Positions 11,027 through 23,372 of a DNA stretch of 64,000 bases are shown piece after piece. Origin of the DNA: Ilex aquifolium (Eukaryota > Streptophyta > Magnoliopsida > Aquifoliales > Aquifoliaceae); contig OX637391.1 in assembly GCA_951799425.1 (NCBI GenBank), positions 25,415,701 through 25,479,700 of the forward strand. Reading direction: 5' to 3'. The translations under genes were made by a program, and so were the position numbers. Each line of letters begins with the position of its first letter. Positions within the stretch are counted from its first letter, which is position 1. A model generated the notes under the pieces. It was not told where the DNA came from. It worked only from the letters and a program-made list of their open reading frames with translations, and made no database searches.

Positions 11027-12600
11027 ATGGCTCAAAACGTTCATAGGGAGCAAGATCCTGGGGAGCAAGAAGTAGTTCAGAATGATCGACCTTTAAGAGA
11101 GTGTTTGCATCCTACACGTACCAATGTTCCGTCATGCTTTGCTTTTCCAACAAATGCTCCAAATCTTAATATTAAACCAGGGATAATACTGTTATTACCA
11201 CAGTTCCGTGGTTTGGAAACTGAAAACCCCTATGTACATATGAAAGAATTTGAGGAAGTCTGGGGAACTCTGCAAGATAACTCTGAAATGACTCGATTAA
11301 AACTTTTTTCTTTTTTCTTTAAGAGCTAATTCTATTACAAGTTGGCAAGATTTACAAACTGAGTTTTTCAAAAAAAAATTTCTTGTGCATCGTACTAATA
11401 CATTAAGACGTCAAATAATGAATTTTTCTATAAAAGAAGGGAAAACTTTTTATCAATGTTGGGAAAGATTTAAGGATCTTCTCCAAACTTGTCCACATCA
11501 TGCATTTGAAAACTGGACTTTAGTTGGTTTCTTTTATAATGCTCTTCCATCTGCAATGCGACAATTTGTTGAAATGATGGCACATGGGGGAATTTATGAG
11601 TAAAAACCCTTAAGAGGCATTTCAATTTTTTGGTACTATTTCTGAGAGTTCCCAGATGTGGGACTCGACTTCTTCAAATATCGTTGAACCTAAGCCATCT
11701 ACATCCGAAAGAGGAAAATATGTGTTAAAAGAAGATGATGATTTAAGAGCTAAAATGGCTAATTTATCTCGAAAGTTAGAAGCCTTAGAGATGAAAAAAA
11801 TTAAGCAAGTGTCTGTTGTTTCTTCTACTGACCAAATATGTGAAATTTGTGCGTTGTCAGGACATCCTGCCAGAGAATGTCCAACTATACCTGCATTTAA
11901 AGAAGTTTTAATTGAACAATCTAATGCTATTCCAACTTATACTAAGTCTTATCCAAATCCATATTCTGATACCTACAATCCATGATGGAGAAATCATCCA
12001 AATTTTAGTTGAAAAAATACACAACCTACAAATCAAACACAAGGTCCACCACAGCCACAAAATCAACAACAATATCAACCTTATCAGCCTCCACATAGAA
12101 GGACTCTAGAAGATACTATGAATCAATTTATTCAGAGTCAAATGAGTTTCAATACTCAAACAAATCAAGCATTTAATGATTTTAAAGCTCAAACTTCACA
12201 AAGTATTGAAGATATTAAGAGTCATTTAGCTAAGTTGACCAAATCCTTGAGTATGTTAGAGAAGGAAAAATTCTCATCTCAGCCTAAACCTCCGCAAAGT
12301 CAAAGTCAAGCTAATATTGTGTCCTCTAAACCTTCCCCAAGTCAAGTACAATTAATCACAACATTAAGAATTGGTAAGGTGATTGACAAAACCATTAAAC
12401 CCAAGATTCCTAAAAAAATACGTAAGTCAATTCCTGTAAATGAACCACTTGAACTTGAACCTTCAGCCGAAAAGCAACCAGAAATATAAAATGAAGAAAA
12501 TCATCCATGTCCTATTCCTTTACATTTTTCTCAAAGGGTTAAGAACTCCTCATCTGTAAAAGATCATTCTAAAATTCTTGAGCTGTTTAAACTAGTAAAG
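11027..12600 (+). pseudogene. gag: C gag, decayed
   Basis: The probable start is the ATG at 11027. Segments at 11027-11329, 11385-11603, 11656-11985 and 12118-12489 align in order with the gag of H. Shared features are RPLRECLHPTR matching MREFLQPT, FYQCWERFKDLLQTCPHHAF, a CX2CX4HX4C zinc knuckle (CEICALSGHPAREC) and the NQFIQSQ coil region. Several stops and shifts break it. Codons are strongly A/T-ending compared with H. The copy is dead. Confidence 0.85.
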
Positions 12601-14880
12601 ATTAACATCCCTTTGTTGGATGTAATTAAACGAGTTCCAACTTCTGCCAAGTTTTTGAAAGATCTTTGCACGGTAAAAAGAAAAATCACTGTACAAAAGA
12701 AAGCATTTATAACGGAACAAGTTGGTGCTATAATTCAACATAATACTCTTCTTAAGTACAAAGATCCGGGTAGTCCTACAGTCTCATGCATCATTGGAAA
12801 TTTTATAATTGAACGAGCTTTGCTAGATCTTGGAGCCAGTGTTAATTTAATGTCATATTCGGTGTATAAATAATTAGGGTTAGGTGAGTTGAAACCTATC
12901 GATATTACACTACAATTAGCAGACCGATCTATAAAAGCTCCACGAGGAATTGTGGAGGATGTTTCTGTCCAAGTTGATCAATTCTATTTTTCAGTAGATT
13001 TTATTGTTTAGATACACAACCAATTTTTCATGCATTTGTACACATACCTGTTATTTTGGGTCGACCATTCCTAGCTACATCAAATGAATTGATTAATTGT
13101 AGGAATGGAGTCATGAAACTTTCATTTGGAAACATGACTTTGGAATTAAAAAATTTTAACATTGCAAAACAAATCAGCGAAGTAGAAGAATTGCATGAAG
13201 TAAATTATGTTGAGTTGTTAACTCAGAGTTTATTTGAAAATGCTTGTATGAAAAAAGAGTTATATACATTAGAGTCTATACCTGATAATGAATCTGAAGA
13301 TATATCAGTATGAAATCCAAAATGTGAAAAATTGTTGCCTAAATTTGTAGAATCTAACATCAAAGTTTTCAAACCAGAATTAAAATCTCTTCCAACTAAT
13401 TTAAAATATGTCTTTTTAGGGGAAGATGAAATCTATCCAGTAATAATATCCTCAACATTATCTGAAATTCAAGAAAAAGAATTGACAAAAGTTTTGAAAG
13501 ATCACCAAAGTGTTATTTGATGGACAATAGTAGAAATAAAAGGTATAAGTCCACTTCTATGTACTCATTGTATATATTTAGAAGAAGATGCTAAATCATC
13601 TCATCAGATGCAAAGAAGATTGAATCTACACTTGAAAGAGGTAGTCCGTGCTGAAGTACTTAAACTATTAGATGCTAATATTATTTATCCTATATCTGAT
13701 AGTAAATGGGTTAGTCCTACTCAGGTAGTCCCTAAGAAGTCTGGTGTCATTGTAATAAAAAATCAAGAGAATGAATTAGTTCCTATGCATACAGTCACTG
13801 GTTGGCGTGTGTGTATTAATTATCGAAAGCTAAATTCCCTCACCAGAAAATATCATTTTCCATTGCCTTTCTAGATCAAGTTTTAGAAAGAATAGTTGGT
13901 CATGCATATTATTGTTTTTTAGGTGGATATTCTGGTTATAATCAAATTGTAATTGCAATAGATGATCAAGAAAAAACCACATTTACATGTCATTTTGGTA
14001 TTTTTGCTTATAAAAGTATGTCTTTTGGATTATGTAATGCTCTAGCTACTTTTCACCACTGCGTGTTAAGTATATTTAGTGATATAGTGGAACGGTATTT
14101 AGAAGTTTTTATGGACGATTTCTTGGTATATGATGATTCATTTCATTTATGTCTAGAAAATCTGGAAAAAGTTCTTATTCGATGTGAAGAAACAAACCTC
14201 GTTTTAAATTGGGAAAAATGTCATTTCATGGTTACACAAGGTATTGTTTTAGGTTATGTAGTTTCTGAAAAAGGAATTGAAGTTGATAAATCCAAAATTG
14301 ACTTGATAGCTAATCTTCCTTCACCGAAAACTGTAAAAAATTTTCGATCTTTTCTAGGTCATGTAGGATTTTATAAAAGATTTATTAAAAATTTTAGTTC
14401 AATATCTAGACCTATATGTAATCTTTTGTGTCAGGATATATTGTTTGAAACGAATGATGCATGTCATTTAACATTTGATAAATTGAAAAACATGTTTATT
14501 TCTGCACCTATTATGCAACCTCCTGACTGGTCTTTACATTTTGAATGAATGTGTGATACAAGTGATTATGCAATAGGAGCTGTATTAGTTCAAAGAAAAG
14601 ATAAAAAACCATATGTTATTTACTATGCAAACAAAACTTTAAATGATGCACAAATGAATTATTCAACTACAGAGAAAGAATTACTTGTTGTTGTGTTTGT
14701 ATTAGATAAATTTCGTTCATATCTGGTTCAATCATCAATTGTTGTATTTACAGATCATGCAGCTTTAAACTACTTACTAAGAAAGATGCTAAGCCACGTC
14801 TCCTACGTTGGATTTTGTTACTTCAAGAATTTGATCTTATCATTGAGGATAAGAAAGGAGTTGAAAATGTGGTAGCAATC
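12601..14880 (+). pseudogene. pol: C protease, reverse transcriptase and RNase H, decayed
   Basis: The protease motif is [17 protein letters not shown] near 12822-12872, followed at once by a stop. Reverse transcriptase pieces include [12 protein letters not shown] near 13710 and VFMDDFLVY near 14107. RNase H has MCDTSDYAIGAVL near 14549, just after an in-frame TGA, and [11 protein letters not shown] near 14750. At least six stops or shifts interrupt the frame. The DLGAS protease and FMDD reverse transcriptase motifs are shared with H, D, J, K and G, so this is the same Athila lineage. Confidence 0.88.
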
Positions 14881-15039
14881 ACTTCTCAAGGTTAAATTAT
14901 GATATAAAGGAAGAACCAATTCTGATTAGAGAAACCTTTCCAGATGAATAACTTTTTTCAATAACAGAAGTATCATTGTATGTAGATATAGCCAATTATT
15001 TAGCTACTGGTACTATTCCTTCTAATTATACCTAGACTA

Positions 15040-16140
15040 ATAGAAACAAGTTTCTGAGTGAGGTACGTAATTTTTTACTGGGAAGATCCTTATTTGTTTA
15101 AATATTGTAAAGATCAAATAATAAGACGATGTGTACCTATTCATGAAATTGGTCAGGTAATTCAGTTTTCTCACTCTGAAGCTTGCAGAGGCCATTTTGC
15201 TACAAAAAAAATCGCTGCTAAAATTTTGCAATGTGGATTTTATTGGCCAACTCTTTTTAAAGACGTACATATCTTTTGTTTAAATTGTGATAGATGTCAA
15301 AGAATGAGAAATATTTCAAAAAGAAATATGATGCCTTTAAACCCTATTTTAATTGTTGAAATTTTCGATTGTTGGGACATCGATTTTTTGGGACCATTTC
15401 CCCCATCATTTGGATATCTGTACATTTTGGTTGTAGTTGATTATGTTTCTAAATGTGTAGAGGCAATTCCATGTAGAAATAATGATCACAGAACAGTGGT
15501 CAGGTTTTTAAAAGAAAATATTTTGTCCAGATTTGGAATTCCTTGAACCATTATCAGTGATGGGGGATTACATTTTTGTAATAAAATTTTTAAAAATCTT
15601 ATGAAAAAATACTCGATTTCCCATACAATATCCACTACGTATCATCCACAAACTATCTTAGGAATTTCTCCTTATTGGTTAGTTTTTGGTAAACCATGTC
15701 ACTTGCCTGTAGAATTAGAACATCAGGCATATTGGGCAATCAAAATAATGAATTTTGATATGGATAAAGTTGGAGTATCTCATAAACTTCAAATTAATAA
15801 ATTGGAGGAATTAAGAAATGAAGCATAAGAAAATGAAAAGATTGCTAAGTCTAGAACAAATTTTTTTCATGATAAAAATATCATGCAGAAGTCTTTTGAA
15901 CCTTCTCAGAAAGTTCTGTTATATAATGCAAAATTTCGTTTATTTCCTCGAAAGTTAAGATCTAGATGGACAGGTCCATACATTGTCAAGCAAGTTTTTG
16001 ATTATGAGGCAATTGAAATTGAGAATCCATTAACTTGAAATATTTTCAAAGTAAATTATCAAAGGCTTAAAACCTATTATGATGGATTCACTCAAGATGT
16101 AACTTCTATACAACTGTTAGAGCCAGTCTATGTGTTCTAA
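15040..16140 (+). pseudogene. pol: C integrase, with an internal deletion
   Basis: The HHCC region (HSEACRGHFATKK, CDRCQRM), the first Asp (FDCWDIDFLGPFP) and the second Asp (ISDGG) are present. After HPQT near 15643 the reading jumps straight to LGISPYWLVFGKPCH. The intervening block of about 44 residues in H, which includes the catalytic Glu, is missing. The GPY/F region (RWTGPYIVK) survives near 15970. Decay and the missing Glu rule out activity. Confidence 0.85.
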
Positions 16141-17094
16141 AAAATTTATATTGTTGTTTGGTTTTAAGTAGTAGTACTAATTGTTTGTTGTTTATTTTAC
16201 AGATTAGGTTTTAAATTATCAGTTATATTACCTTCCACACTTCATTAGCATTTCTATATTTTCACTGTTTTAATCATTTCGGATAATGTTTAATTTAAGT
16301 TGGGGGAAGGAAATTATTAAATTTTTGTATTTTTATAAATTTGTTCGTCTTTGTGACTGACAAACGTTAAAGAACCGAATAATGAGTCCATTTTTTTAGT
16401 CGTTTATAAAATTTTTTGAAAAATAATTGTGAAATGGACGAGAAACTGTTTTGGTTAAGTTTAATTCTACTGCACTATTTTCCAAAAGACATACATTCGT
16501 TGATCATGACAAAAGCTAGATTTGTTAGAAATTTAGAAATCTTCGAAAGTCAAGCAAAACCCTTGTGCGGAAAAAGTTCATTTGCTAAACGCCAATAAAC
16601 AAATCGTCTCGGTGGTTGTGTGAGGTGTGATCGTTTTTAATGCATTTCAGACAATATAATCACTGTGCGGAACCAATTTCAGGACGAGCGTTAGATCGCC
16701 TTGAGTGGATTAGGCATGGGCAGAGTAAGCAATATCCTGAGACGCCATCCTATTCTACTCCTATATTGTCAAGATACATGAGAAGTGAAATTAACCGTGT
16801 CACTGGTGTTGTTGATTTGCATGATTCTGATTCTGATTAGGTGTGATCAAATGATAAATAATTTTGGGAATGGTACATAAATGTAAATAGCGATAGATTA
16901 ATTAGGAAAATGAGTAAATAATAAATAACAAATAAATAATTAATAAAACCAATTTTTTGAAAAAAAAAATAGTTGGTAGCAAGTTATGTAGAATGTTTAA
17001 AATTGTAATTAATTTCGTAACTACAGGATTTTAAACTGAAGAAGGCAGAATTTCAGCAGTCAGCAGCCTGCAGTGCAATGCAAAATCCAGTGTA
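16141..17094 (+). other. C region between pol and the ORF2 leader
   Basis: It is AT-rich. A polypurine motif AAGTTGGGGGAAGG lies at 16297-16310, the counterpart of the post-pol motif in H, D and K. Two small ORFs (16416-16598 and 16640-16840) resemble nothing I know; the second ends in Asp/Ser repeats and is followed by GGTGTGATCA. The long conserved non-coding block found here in H, D and K is absent. Confidence 0.6.
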
Positions 17095-17150
17095 CCAGCA
17101 CCACCCGGACGGTGGTGGTGGTGTCTGGATGGTAGTGCTTATATAAATAC
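17095..17150 (+). promoter_or_regulatory. C ORF2 leader: CCGG palindromes followed by a TATA box
   Basis: CACCCGGACGGTGG and GTCTGGATGG units lie at 17095-17135, and TATATAAAT at 17140-17148. The wording, from CCAGCACC to GGATGGT, is nearly the same as an array in the LTR of the related element E (minus strand, 60571-60620), which also lies just upstream of a TATA box. I infer an internal promoter for ORF2. Confidence 0.6.
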
Positions 17151-17361
17151 CCAGTAGCTTGCAAAACCGATCAGTTCCAATTCCCTCGCAGGCCAAATAC
17201 GAAAACAACCGCTGTTCCTCAAAGATTTCTTCTCAAATCTGCTACATGTAACCGTTTTTCTTCAAATCTTCTTCGATCATTCACTTACCAATATCATTTT
17301 CAAGGTTTCTACCGATTGAAATCAGTTGAAAGCATGCAAAGAGAGAGAAATTAGTGAAAGA

Positions 17362-17555
17362 ATGGATCCAAGGCAAATAACGAGAGGTTCTTCGAGTTGA
17401 GCAAGAAGGAATCAACCTCCGCAACTTGAAGCACCTCCGCAACAACCACAGCCCGGAAATGTCTACAATGTTGAGGTATTTGAGAATGTTGAACAACAAG
17501 CCTGGTACAATGCTTATTTCATGTCTAAAACTATCATTCTTGAAAGGCCAGTAAT
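17362..17555 (+). pseudogene. C ORF2, N-terminal fragment
   Basis: The ATG at 17362 gives MDPRQITRGSSS, a TGA, then a Pro/Gln-rich stretch and VEVFENVEQQAWYNAYF. The reading ends where the minus-strand LTR of D begins at 17556. By position (after pol, after the palindrome leader) it is the start of the second gene, but the surviving part carries no domain I can name. The rest of the gene is not in the window. Confidence 0.55.
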
Positions 17556-19227
17556 TGTTTGCTCAAAAACGTTGTTGTTTCCTAACCTCTAAAAACTATC
17601 CCTTAGAATGTGTAGTGTATGGATAAAGGGGAGTGTCACTCTCCATTGGGATAGTGTCAAAAGAAAGGGCAACGAGAAAGGAAAATGAGATGGTGGAAAT
17701 GTGAAATGTGAATGCCCAAAAATTGTGTGTGTGTGTACAAAAGTGATCCCCAAGCGCAAGGAGACTTTCGCGGGTCGTGTTTTACTTGGTGGTATTCCAA
17801 GGTCGTTTCCACGGGGAAGGAAGTAAACCAAGGGGAAGGTGATTTTGAGTAAAAGAAAGTGTAAAATCTTTTGTTTGTTGAAAGTTGTTTGGTGATGTGT
17901 GCTTTGGTGAAAATGAAATGAGAAACAAATGTTGGCAAACCCAAGAGGTTACTCCAATAGGAATGCCATCTCAACTCGAATCCCTCTTTCAATCGAGCAT
18001 GAATGAACGATTGATTCGTGGGAAGCTAGGGATAAGAAGGGTGAGTATCTAAGCATAAACCGTGACTAGGCTATGGAATATCAAAGACTCACCAATTTAT
18101 CCATCCTCAACCCAGTCAAACCGAACCATTGAACTCTGAGAAAGGGAGGAGAATGAGTTGAAATAGCATACCCGAGTGGAGGTTCCCCTTGGTTTTGCCA
18201 ACTAGAAGATTTAGCTACTCATGCTTGAAATGAAATCAACAAGGTAATGAGAATGCATTTCAAAGAGATGAAGTTCTTGAGTACATAAATGCAAGAAAAC
18301 ATAAGCTATAAGAGAATGCATTTAAAAACCATTTTACAGCTAAGAAAATAAAGAACTTTGTTGCATTAATGGTAGAAGCTTAAAAGAGCATTAAACTAGC
18401 AATGAACTTGAAGGAGAACAACATTAATGATATTAAATGAAGCTTGAATAGTTCTTACAGCAGATTACAAGACAATGTAATGAAAAAAATGTAAAAATCT
18501 CAAGTTTAACTCTCTAGAACACTATTCATCATCTTCTCCAGACTCTCTCTCTCTATATCTATCTGTCTCTCCAATCCGCTGAATGCCAATGCTGGAGATC
18601 CCTTTTCCTCCAAAAACGTGCTCGGCGAGGTGCCCTAGACTCAGAAGTGACCTCCATCTGTAGGGGTGCAGGAGGAATGGGCTGGACAGAAGGGTTGCAG
18701 AGCTTGTCTGCACACCCAACTCCTATTCTCTTCTCTCTCCTCATTGATCACCTAGACTCCAAACTTGCAATCAAAGGTGTGAAAGGGGTGAATAGTATTG
18801 TGGGCGTGTCAGGGGAGCATGGGAGGTCTGTTGGTGGGACCCTCAAAGCAGCAGACATGAGTTGCAGAGCATTTGGGCAGATTAGGCAAAGCGTACCGGT
18901 ACGTCGAACTCCAGTGGCTTCAGCGTACTGGTACGCGTACCGGTACGATTAACTCCAGTAACCTTAGCGTACCAGTACGGTTTGGCTGACTTCTTGATTT
19001 TCTAATTTCCTCCTCTCCTGAGCTATCCCCAATTTACCTTTTCATCCTCATTTGTCTCAAATGGTTTGGGAAGGCCTTAAGAAGCCTCATTTAGCACCTT
19101 TTAACTGCAAACACCAAATATCATCGTTAAGAACTCAATTAACCTAACTCCCATCATTTAATCTCCAAAAACAATTAAAATAAAATGATTAGCACATAAA
19201 AATATACAAAGTTTTGTGCTAATCACA
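17556..19227 (-). repeat. 3' LTR of element D
   Basis: In element orientation it starts TGTGATTAGCAC after a polypurine tract and ends GAGCAAACA. It is 1672 bp, the same length as the H 3' LTR, and shares U3 and U5 wording with it while being clearly diverged. The 5 bp outside it (GTAAT, 17551-17555) should be one half of the target duplication; the other half is not seen. Confidence 0.88.
18891..18985 (-). repeat. CCGG palindrome array in the D LTR
   Basis: Four GCGTACCGGTACG-type units, some with one base changed, are separated by CTCCAGT-containing spacers. The same phrase of about 105 bp, ending in GGTTTGGCTGAC, recurs at 21144-21260 upstream of D ORF2. Confidence 0.85.
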
Positions 19228-19240
19228 CCCCTCAACTTAG
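19228..19240 (-). other. Polypurine tract of D
   Basis: In element orientation CTAAGTTGAGGGG directly precedes the LTR start. It matches TTAAGTTGGGGGG of H. Confidence 0.8.
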
Positions 19241-19529
19241 GTTTTGCTAGTCCCTTAGCAAAAATTTATTTCCAACACAAGACAGTGAGTATAACTCACA
19301 CTCAATCCATTTAATTAACCATTCATCCAATCAATTAAAAAGCACAAATCATAATGCAATTCCAAAATAACATAGACAAGATTGAATCCGAAATTGTGGT
19401 TTCTTCATTAATGTGTTCTGAATTTGGAGTACATAGAGTAGGACATCAAAAGAGACAAAATAGCCTACGACTCCATTCTATCTATATCCAATCCAACCCC
19501 AAAAGAAAAGATAAAAACTACAAAGCCTA

Positions 19530-20880
19530 CTACACATCATCCTCATCATCACCAGAACCATCACCCTCCTCAGACTCATCACCTTCATCATACTCCTCAC
19601 CTTCCCCAGACTCCTTCAGTGTCGTCATCATCATCCTCCTCCTCCTCCTCAACTGCTATGGGGGCAGAGGGGGCAGAAACATAGGGAGCAGTGGCTGGTG
19701 AAGTGGGGGACTTTTGGGATGGGCCTCCTAGGGAAAGTATGCACAAACAGCTCCTGCATCATTGCCCCCATACTCAGCACAATAGCCTTAATCCCATGCA
19801 CCGTAACCTCTAATGCATCGAGGCGCTGAGGGACTGAACGTTTAGGTGTAACAACGGATGGCCCAGCGGATGAAGATGCCCTGGGGGCCTCAGAACCAGC
19901 AGCCATGGTCTTTGCTCGCTTCCCTCGACTCATTGCTTTTCTTTTCTTCTTACTGGTTCTGCCGATTGCTCCAAACTCTGGGGGGTAATCTTGTCGAACG
20001 CATAGCCCTTAACTTTGAATTGCATGCACATCCGGGTTACCAAGTCCCCGAATGGCAGTTTGATCATAGGCTTCTGCGTCTCAGCAAAATTTTTCATTTC
20101 TTGCCAAATGAGAATAGCGAAGTCAATTGCCTTCCCGGACACGACTGCATCCAAAAGGGTCAGCTTCTCTAAATTTGGTTTCTTTTTCGCACCCCTTGGC
20201 GAAAGATTGCAATGGAGGAGCTTATTCAACAGTCCATAAGTGGGCTTCAACCTCCCACTTTGCACTGTTCCCTTGAATTCTCCAGGCTCCTAATACATCA
20301 ATTCTGTCGATTCAGAAATCTTCTTGGATTTGGTGACGTTATGAGGATAGATAGGTGTAGACCCAGATGGCCTCTCGTACCCACCCAGGAGTGTGGCAAT
20401 GACATCAGGGATCACCACAAACATTTTGCTCCGAACGTTGGTTTTCAAGATTTCCACTCCGTCCACCTCTACCACCCGAAGCATTTGGTAAAATTCCCTA
20501 CACATTGACAAGTTATACCCCTCAACAGGCTCAAACCAAAACTTCATACCATGTGCTTCGATAATTTTCACAGCCTCATTCCTTGGGGTAAGGGAAATGG
20601 AGTCCAGGTACCGTTCACAAGTGACCCCCTTCTCCCAGATCAGTCGATCCCTAGCCTCATCCTTGGCTTTCTTTCTCTGCTCACTCCTATCGCCACTCGA
20701 CCCCTCTCCACTTCTCTTGCGACCACTAGAGCCTTCGAGTGGAGGAGATTTATGTCCCACTGTTTTGGTGCGGGCCATGCACAACAACAGTGCCCCCATC
20801 GTCAGAAAAGTGAAGAGGGTCAAGAAGAGACCCTCAATCGGGTCCATGGTCTCTTGGAGAATCCCTATAGAACGAGCCAT
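19530..20880 (-). pseudogene. D ORF2 (putative plant transposon protein), frameshifted
   Basis: I place the start at 20880 (MARSIG) because K ORF2 begins the same way; an upstream ATG at 20943 is also in frame. A hydrophobic segment (GLFLTLFTFLTMGALLLCM) precedes MARTK, followed by a basic Ser/Gly/Lys-rich stretch. The conserved core has CERYLDSISLTP, GYNLSMCREFYQML and MFVVIPDVIATLLGGY. The frame breaks near 20280 and again near 19930 and 19650; an acidic tail ends at TAG 19530-19532. The core matches H ORF2 and the type annotated as putative plant transposon protein. Its function is not established. Confidence 0.75.
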
Positions 20881-21143
20881 CTGAGAGATTTTAGGAGAAT
20901 TTGAGAAATGAAGAGAGAAGAGGGTTTGGGGAATTTTCGGCACTTAGGGTTTCAAAAGGTTGATTTCCACTGAATCACATCACAAGGGAGAGGATTTGAG
21001 AGATTTAAGGAAGATTGGTGTGATTTGGAAGCCTAACAGTTGATTCGGGTGAGAGAGGAGTGAAAGGGGGGTTGTATTTTAGGAGGGAAATGAAAGGTGT
21101 TCCGAAAGAAGTCGATTAAAAGACCTAACCTTTGGCATCCCAG

Positions 21144-21260
21144 GCAAAGCGTACCGGTATGACGAACTCCAGTGGCTTCAGCGTACCGGTACGCATAGCG
21201 GTACGATGAACTCCAATAGCCTTAGCGTACCGGTACGTGTACCGGTACGGTTTGGCTGAC
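21144..21260 (-). promoter_or_regulatory. CCGG palindrome array upstream of D ORF2
   Basis: Five GCGTACCGGTACG-type units with CTCCAGTGGCTTC and CTCCAATAGCC spacers end in GGTTTGGCTGAC. The block is nearly identical to the D LTR array at 18891-18985. It lies about 265 bp upstream of the chosen ORF2 start. Confidence 0.8.
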
Positions 21261-21369
21261 TTTCTGAAAATTCCTGCTGAGTAACCCTTCACTACTCCTT
21301 TTCATTTTAGGACCTCCCCTATACATTCTAACACTCTCTTTATGACCTCTACTCTACCCTAAACATATA

Positions 21370-23130
21370 CTGCATACTCCACTTGTAAATCACCATTTGA
21401 ACCATCATGCCCAATTCATTACTGAAATTGCAATGTGATTTTAAAATTTTTATGTACTAAATACACAAAACATAGCCTCATACTTTTAGATATCAAAATG
21501 CACACCAAAATGTAAAACATGAATTCAGTTCAAAGCAGCATTCCTAACCCTTTTCAAATATCCAAAACTTGAGAAATATTCCCTCATTCTTGCAAGCATG
21601 GAGCTATTTAACAAATTTTTCAAATGATTGAACTAAGTATACATGAGCAACACCATAATCTTAGACACTAGTCTAAAGTATGCACCTACAAATTTATTTT
21701 CAACTCGAGTGTGTGTGAAGTTTAACAAGTAATTTGAGCACTTACGCAACGGAATTCACATTCGAATAGCTAGACAAATTCAGTTTCAATGCAAAACTCA
21801 CCAAGGGTCACTCTTAAGCAATGAAATACACTCAAGTTATCCTGGTATGCACTCCATGTGTACATGTGATATAGAATCTTGTGTTCAAAACAAAGTGTGC
21901 TCACATGTAATCCAAAAATGAAGTTCATATATGAAAATGAAGCGACCTTGGCATAGTCTCATGAACAGAATGCTAGGGCATTAGGTAGTAAGACTTAACT
22001 CATCATTTCCTTTGAAATTATGCACCTCCCACGCTTCTCTAGATCACTTGGGACTTAAAGGGTTATAATGGGGCCTTGGGGTGATATCTAGGTAAATGAA
22101 ATGAAGGATATAGGATAACAAAGAGGGTTGTTCCGAGTGTATGACCTTTATTTCAAAAAGATCTCCCTTTTATGGGATTTCTAGGCTAACACCATCACCA
22201 CACTATTTGTTTCTTTTCTTTCTTTTCCTTTTCTTTTGATCATTCTTTTCTTCTTTTCACTCCCTTTTTTCTCATTTTATTGGATTTTCATTCTTTTTCA
22301 TTCAACTCTTTGAGTTTCAAATCATTCATCCCTTTTGCTTGAATTTCCAAATCCTACTTCCTTTTTCTTTTACGATCAAATCATATCCAGCTCTAGGAAC
22401 AACCAAGGTAAGGTAGATATTCATCATTTTCATTGGCTTGGTCAAATGCGTGGCATAGAAGCGAGTTTCAATTAAGGCTCAATCACGGCACTAGGGATAA
22501 TATTTACACAAGAAAAAGGGGCAAAGGCTCAAAATATTCAATGATGGCCTAAGGTAACTTCCAGGTCCGCATGGGATGGCATTATACGTTCAAGACAAAT
22601 CAGTCTACTACCCAAATGCAACTAACCAAAACAAGCATAATGAGACTATTGAACAAATTTGACATTGAAAAATTGTTCTTTGAGTAATTGTAAGTTCCCT
22701 CCAAAAGGATTTGGCACTAAAGCTCTCATGGGTCCTTACTCATCTCCACTACTTATGTCAAGCTTAAAACATGAATCCAATCCGTAAATTGCCGAAATTA
22801 CACATTCAAGAATCACATACAGTTGAGTTCAAAAATCAATACATATGTGATACTTATGCATAGGATTAACTTCCATAGAATGCTCATGTGCACAAAGTTC
22901 ACAACAAAGATCAACATGTCATCCAACTCACACACTCTTCATGAAGGAATACAGGTCAACAATCAAATATTTTTCATCGAAAATTTTCAAAAATTTCACA
23001 TATTTTTTACTAATGCAAGCAAAACTCAAAGATTTATATGAAATGTGAAAGGTGAATTTTTCACCCTAAAAATTGGTATTTGGTATTATCCACAAAAAAT
23101 TCCATAAACATTGGTGTAGCATGCACCTCA
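21370..23130 (-). other. D conserved non-coding block
   Basis: It aligns with 33530-35230 in H and 46652-48420 in K. Shared phrases include GATCTTAGGCCAT-like and CCCTAGTGCCGTGATTGAGC, and a long purine-rich tract (element sense) at 22190-22400. No conserved reading frame is visible across the copies. A run of 13 C (23131-23143) bounds it, the expanded version of the post-pol polypurine motif. Confidence 0.75.
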
Positions 23131-23372
23131 CCCCCCCCCCCCCAACTAGATTCATGCATTGTCCCCAATGCAACAAAAAGATATGTAATGCACTGAAGGA
23201 CAGTAAAAAGATAGGTAGGGTTAGAGAACACCTCGCAATTGAGCTTCAACAAAAGCACCAATATCTGAAACTAAGAAGACCAATACTATACAACCAAAGA
23301 AGGTAAGTGACATGGAATAAAAATATCATATGTAAAAGAAAGCAACTGTACACTAAAAGGCATAGATATAAT

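Noticed and set aside
19354-19701. Plus-strand Ser-rich ORF as a protein
   Set aside because: It is the complement of the acidic Asp/Glu tail of D ORF2.
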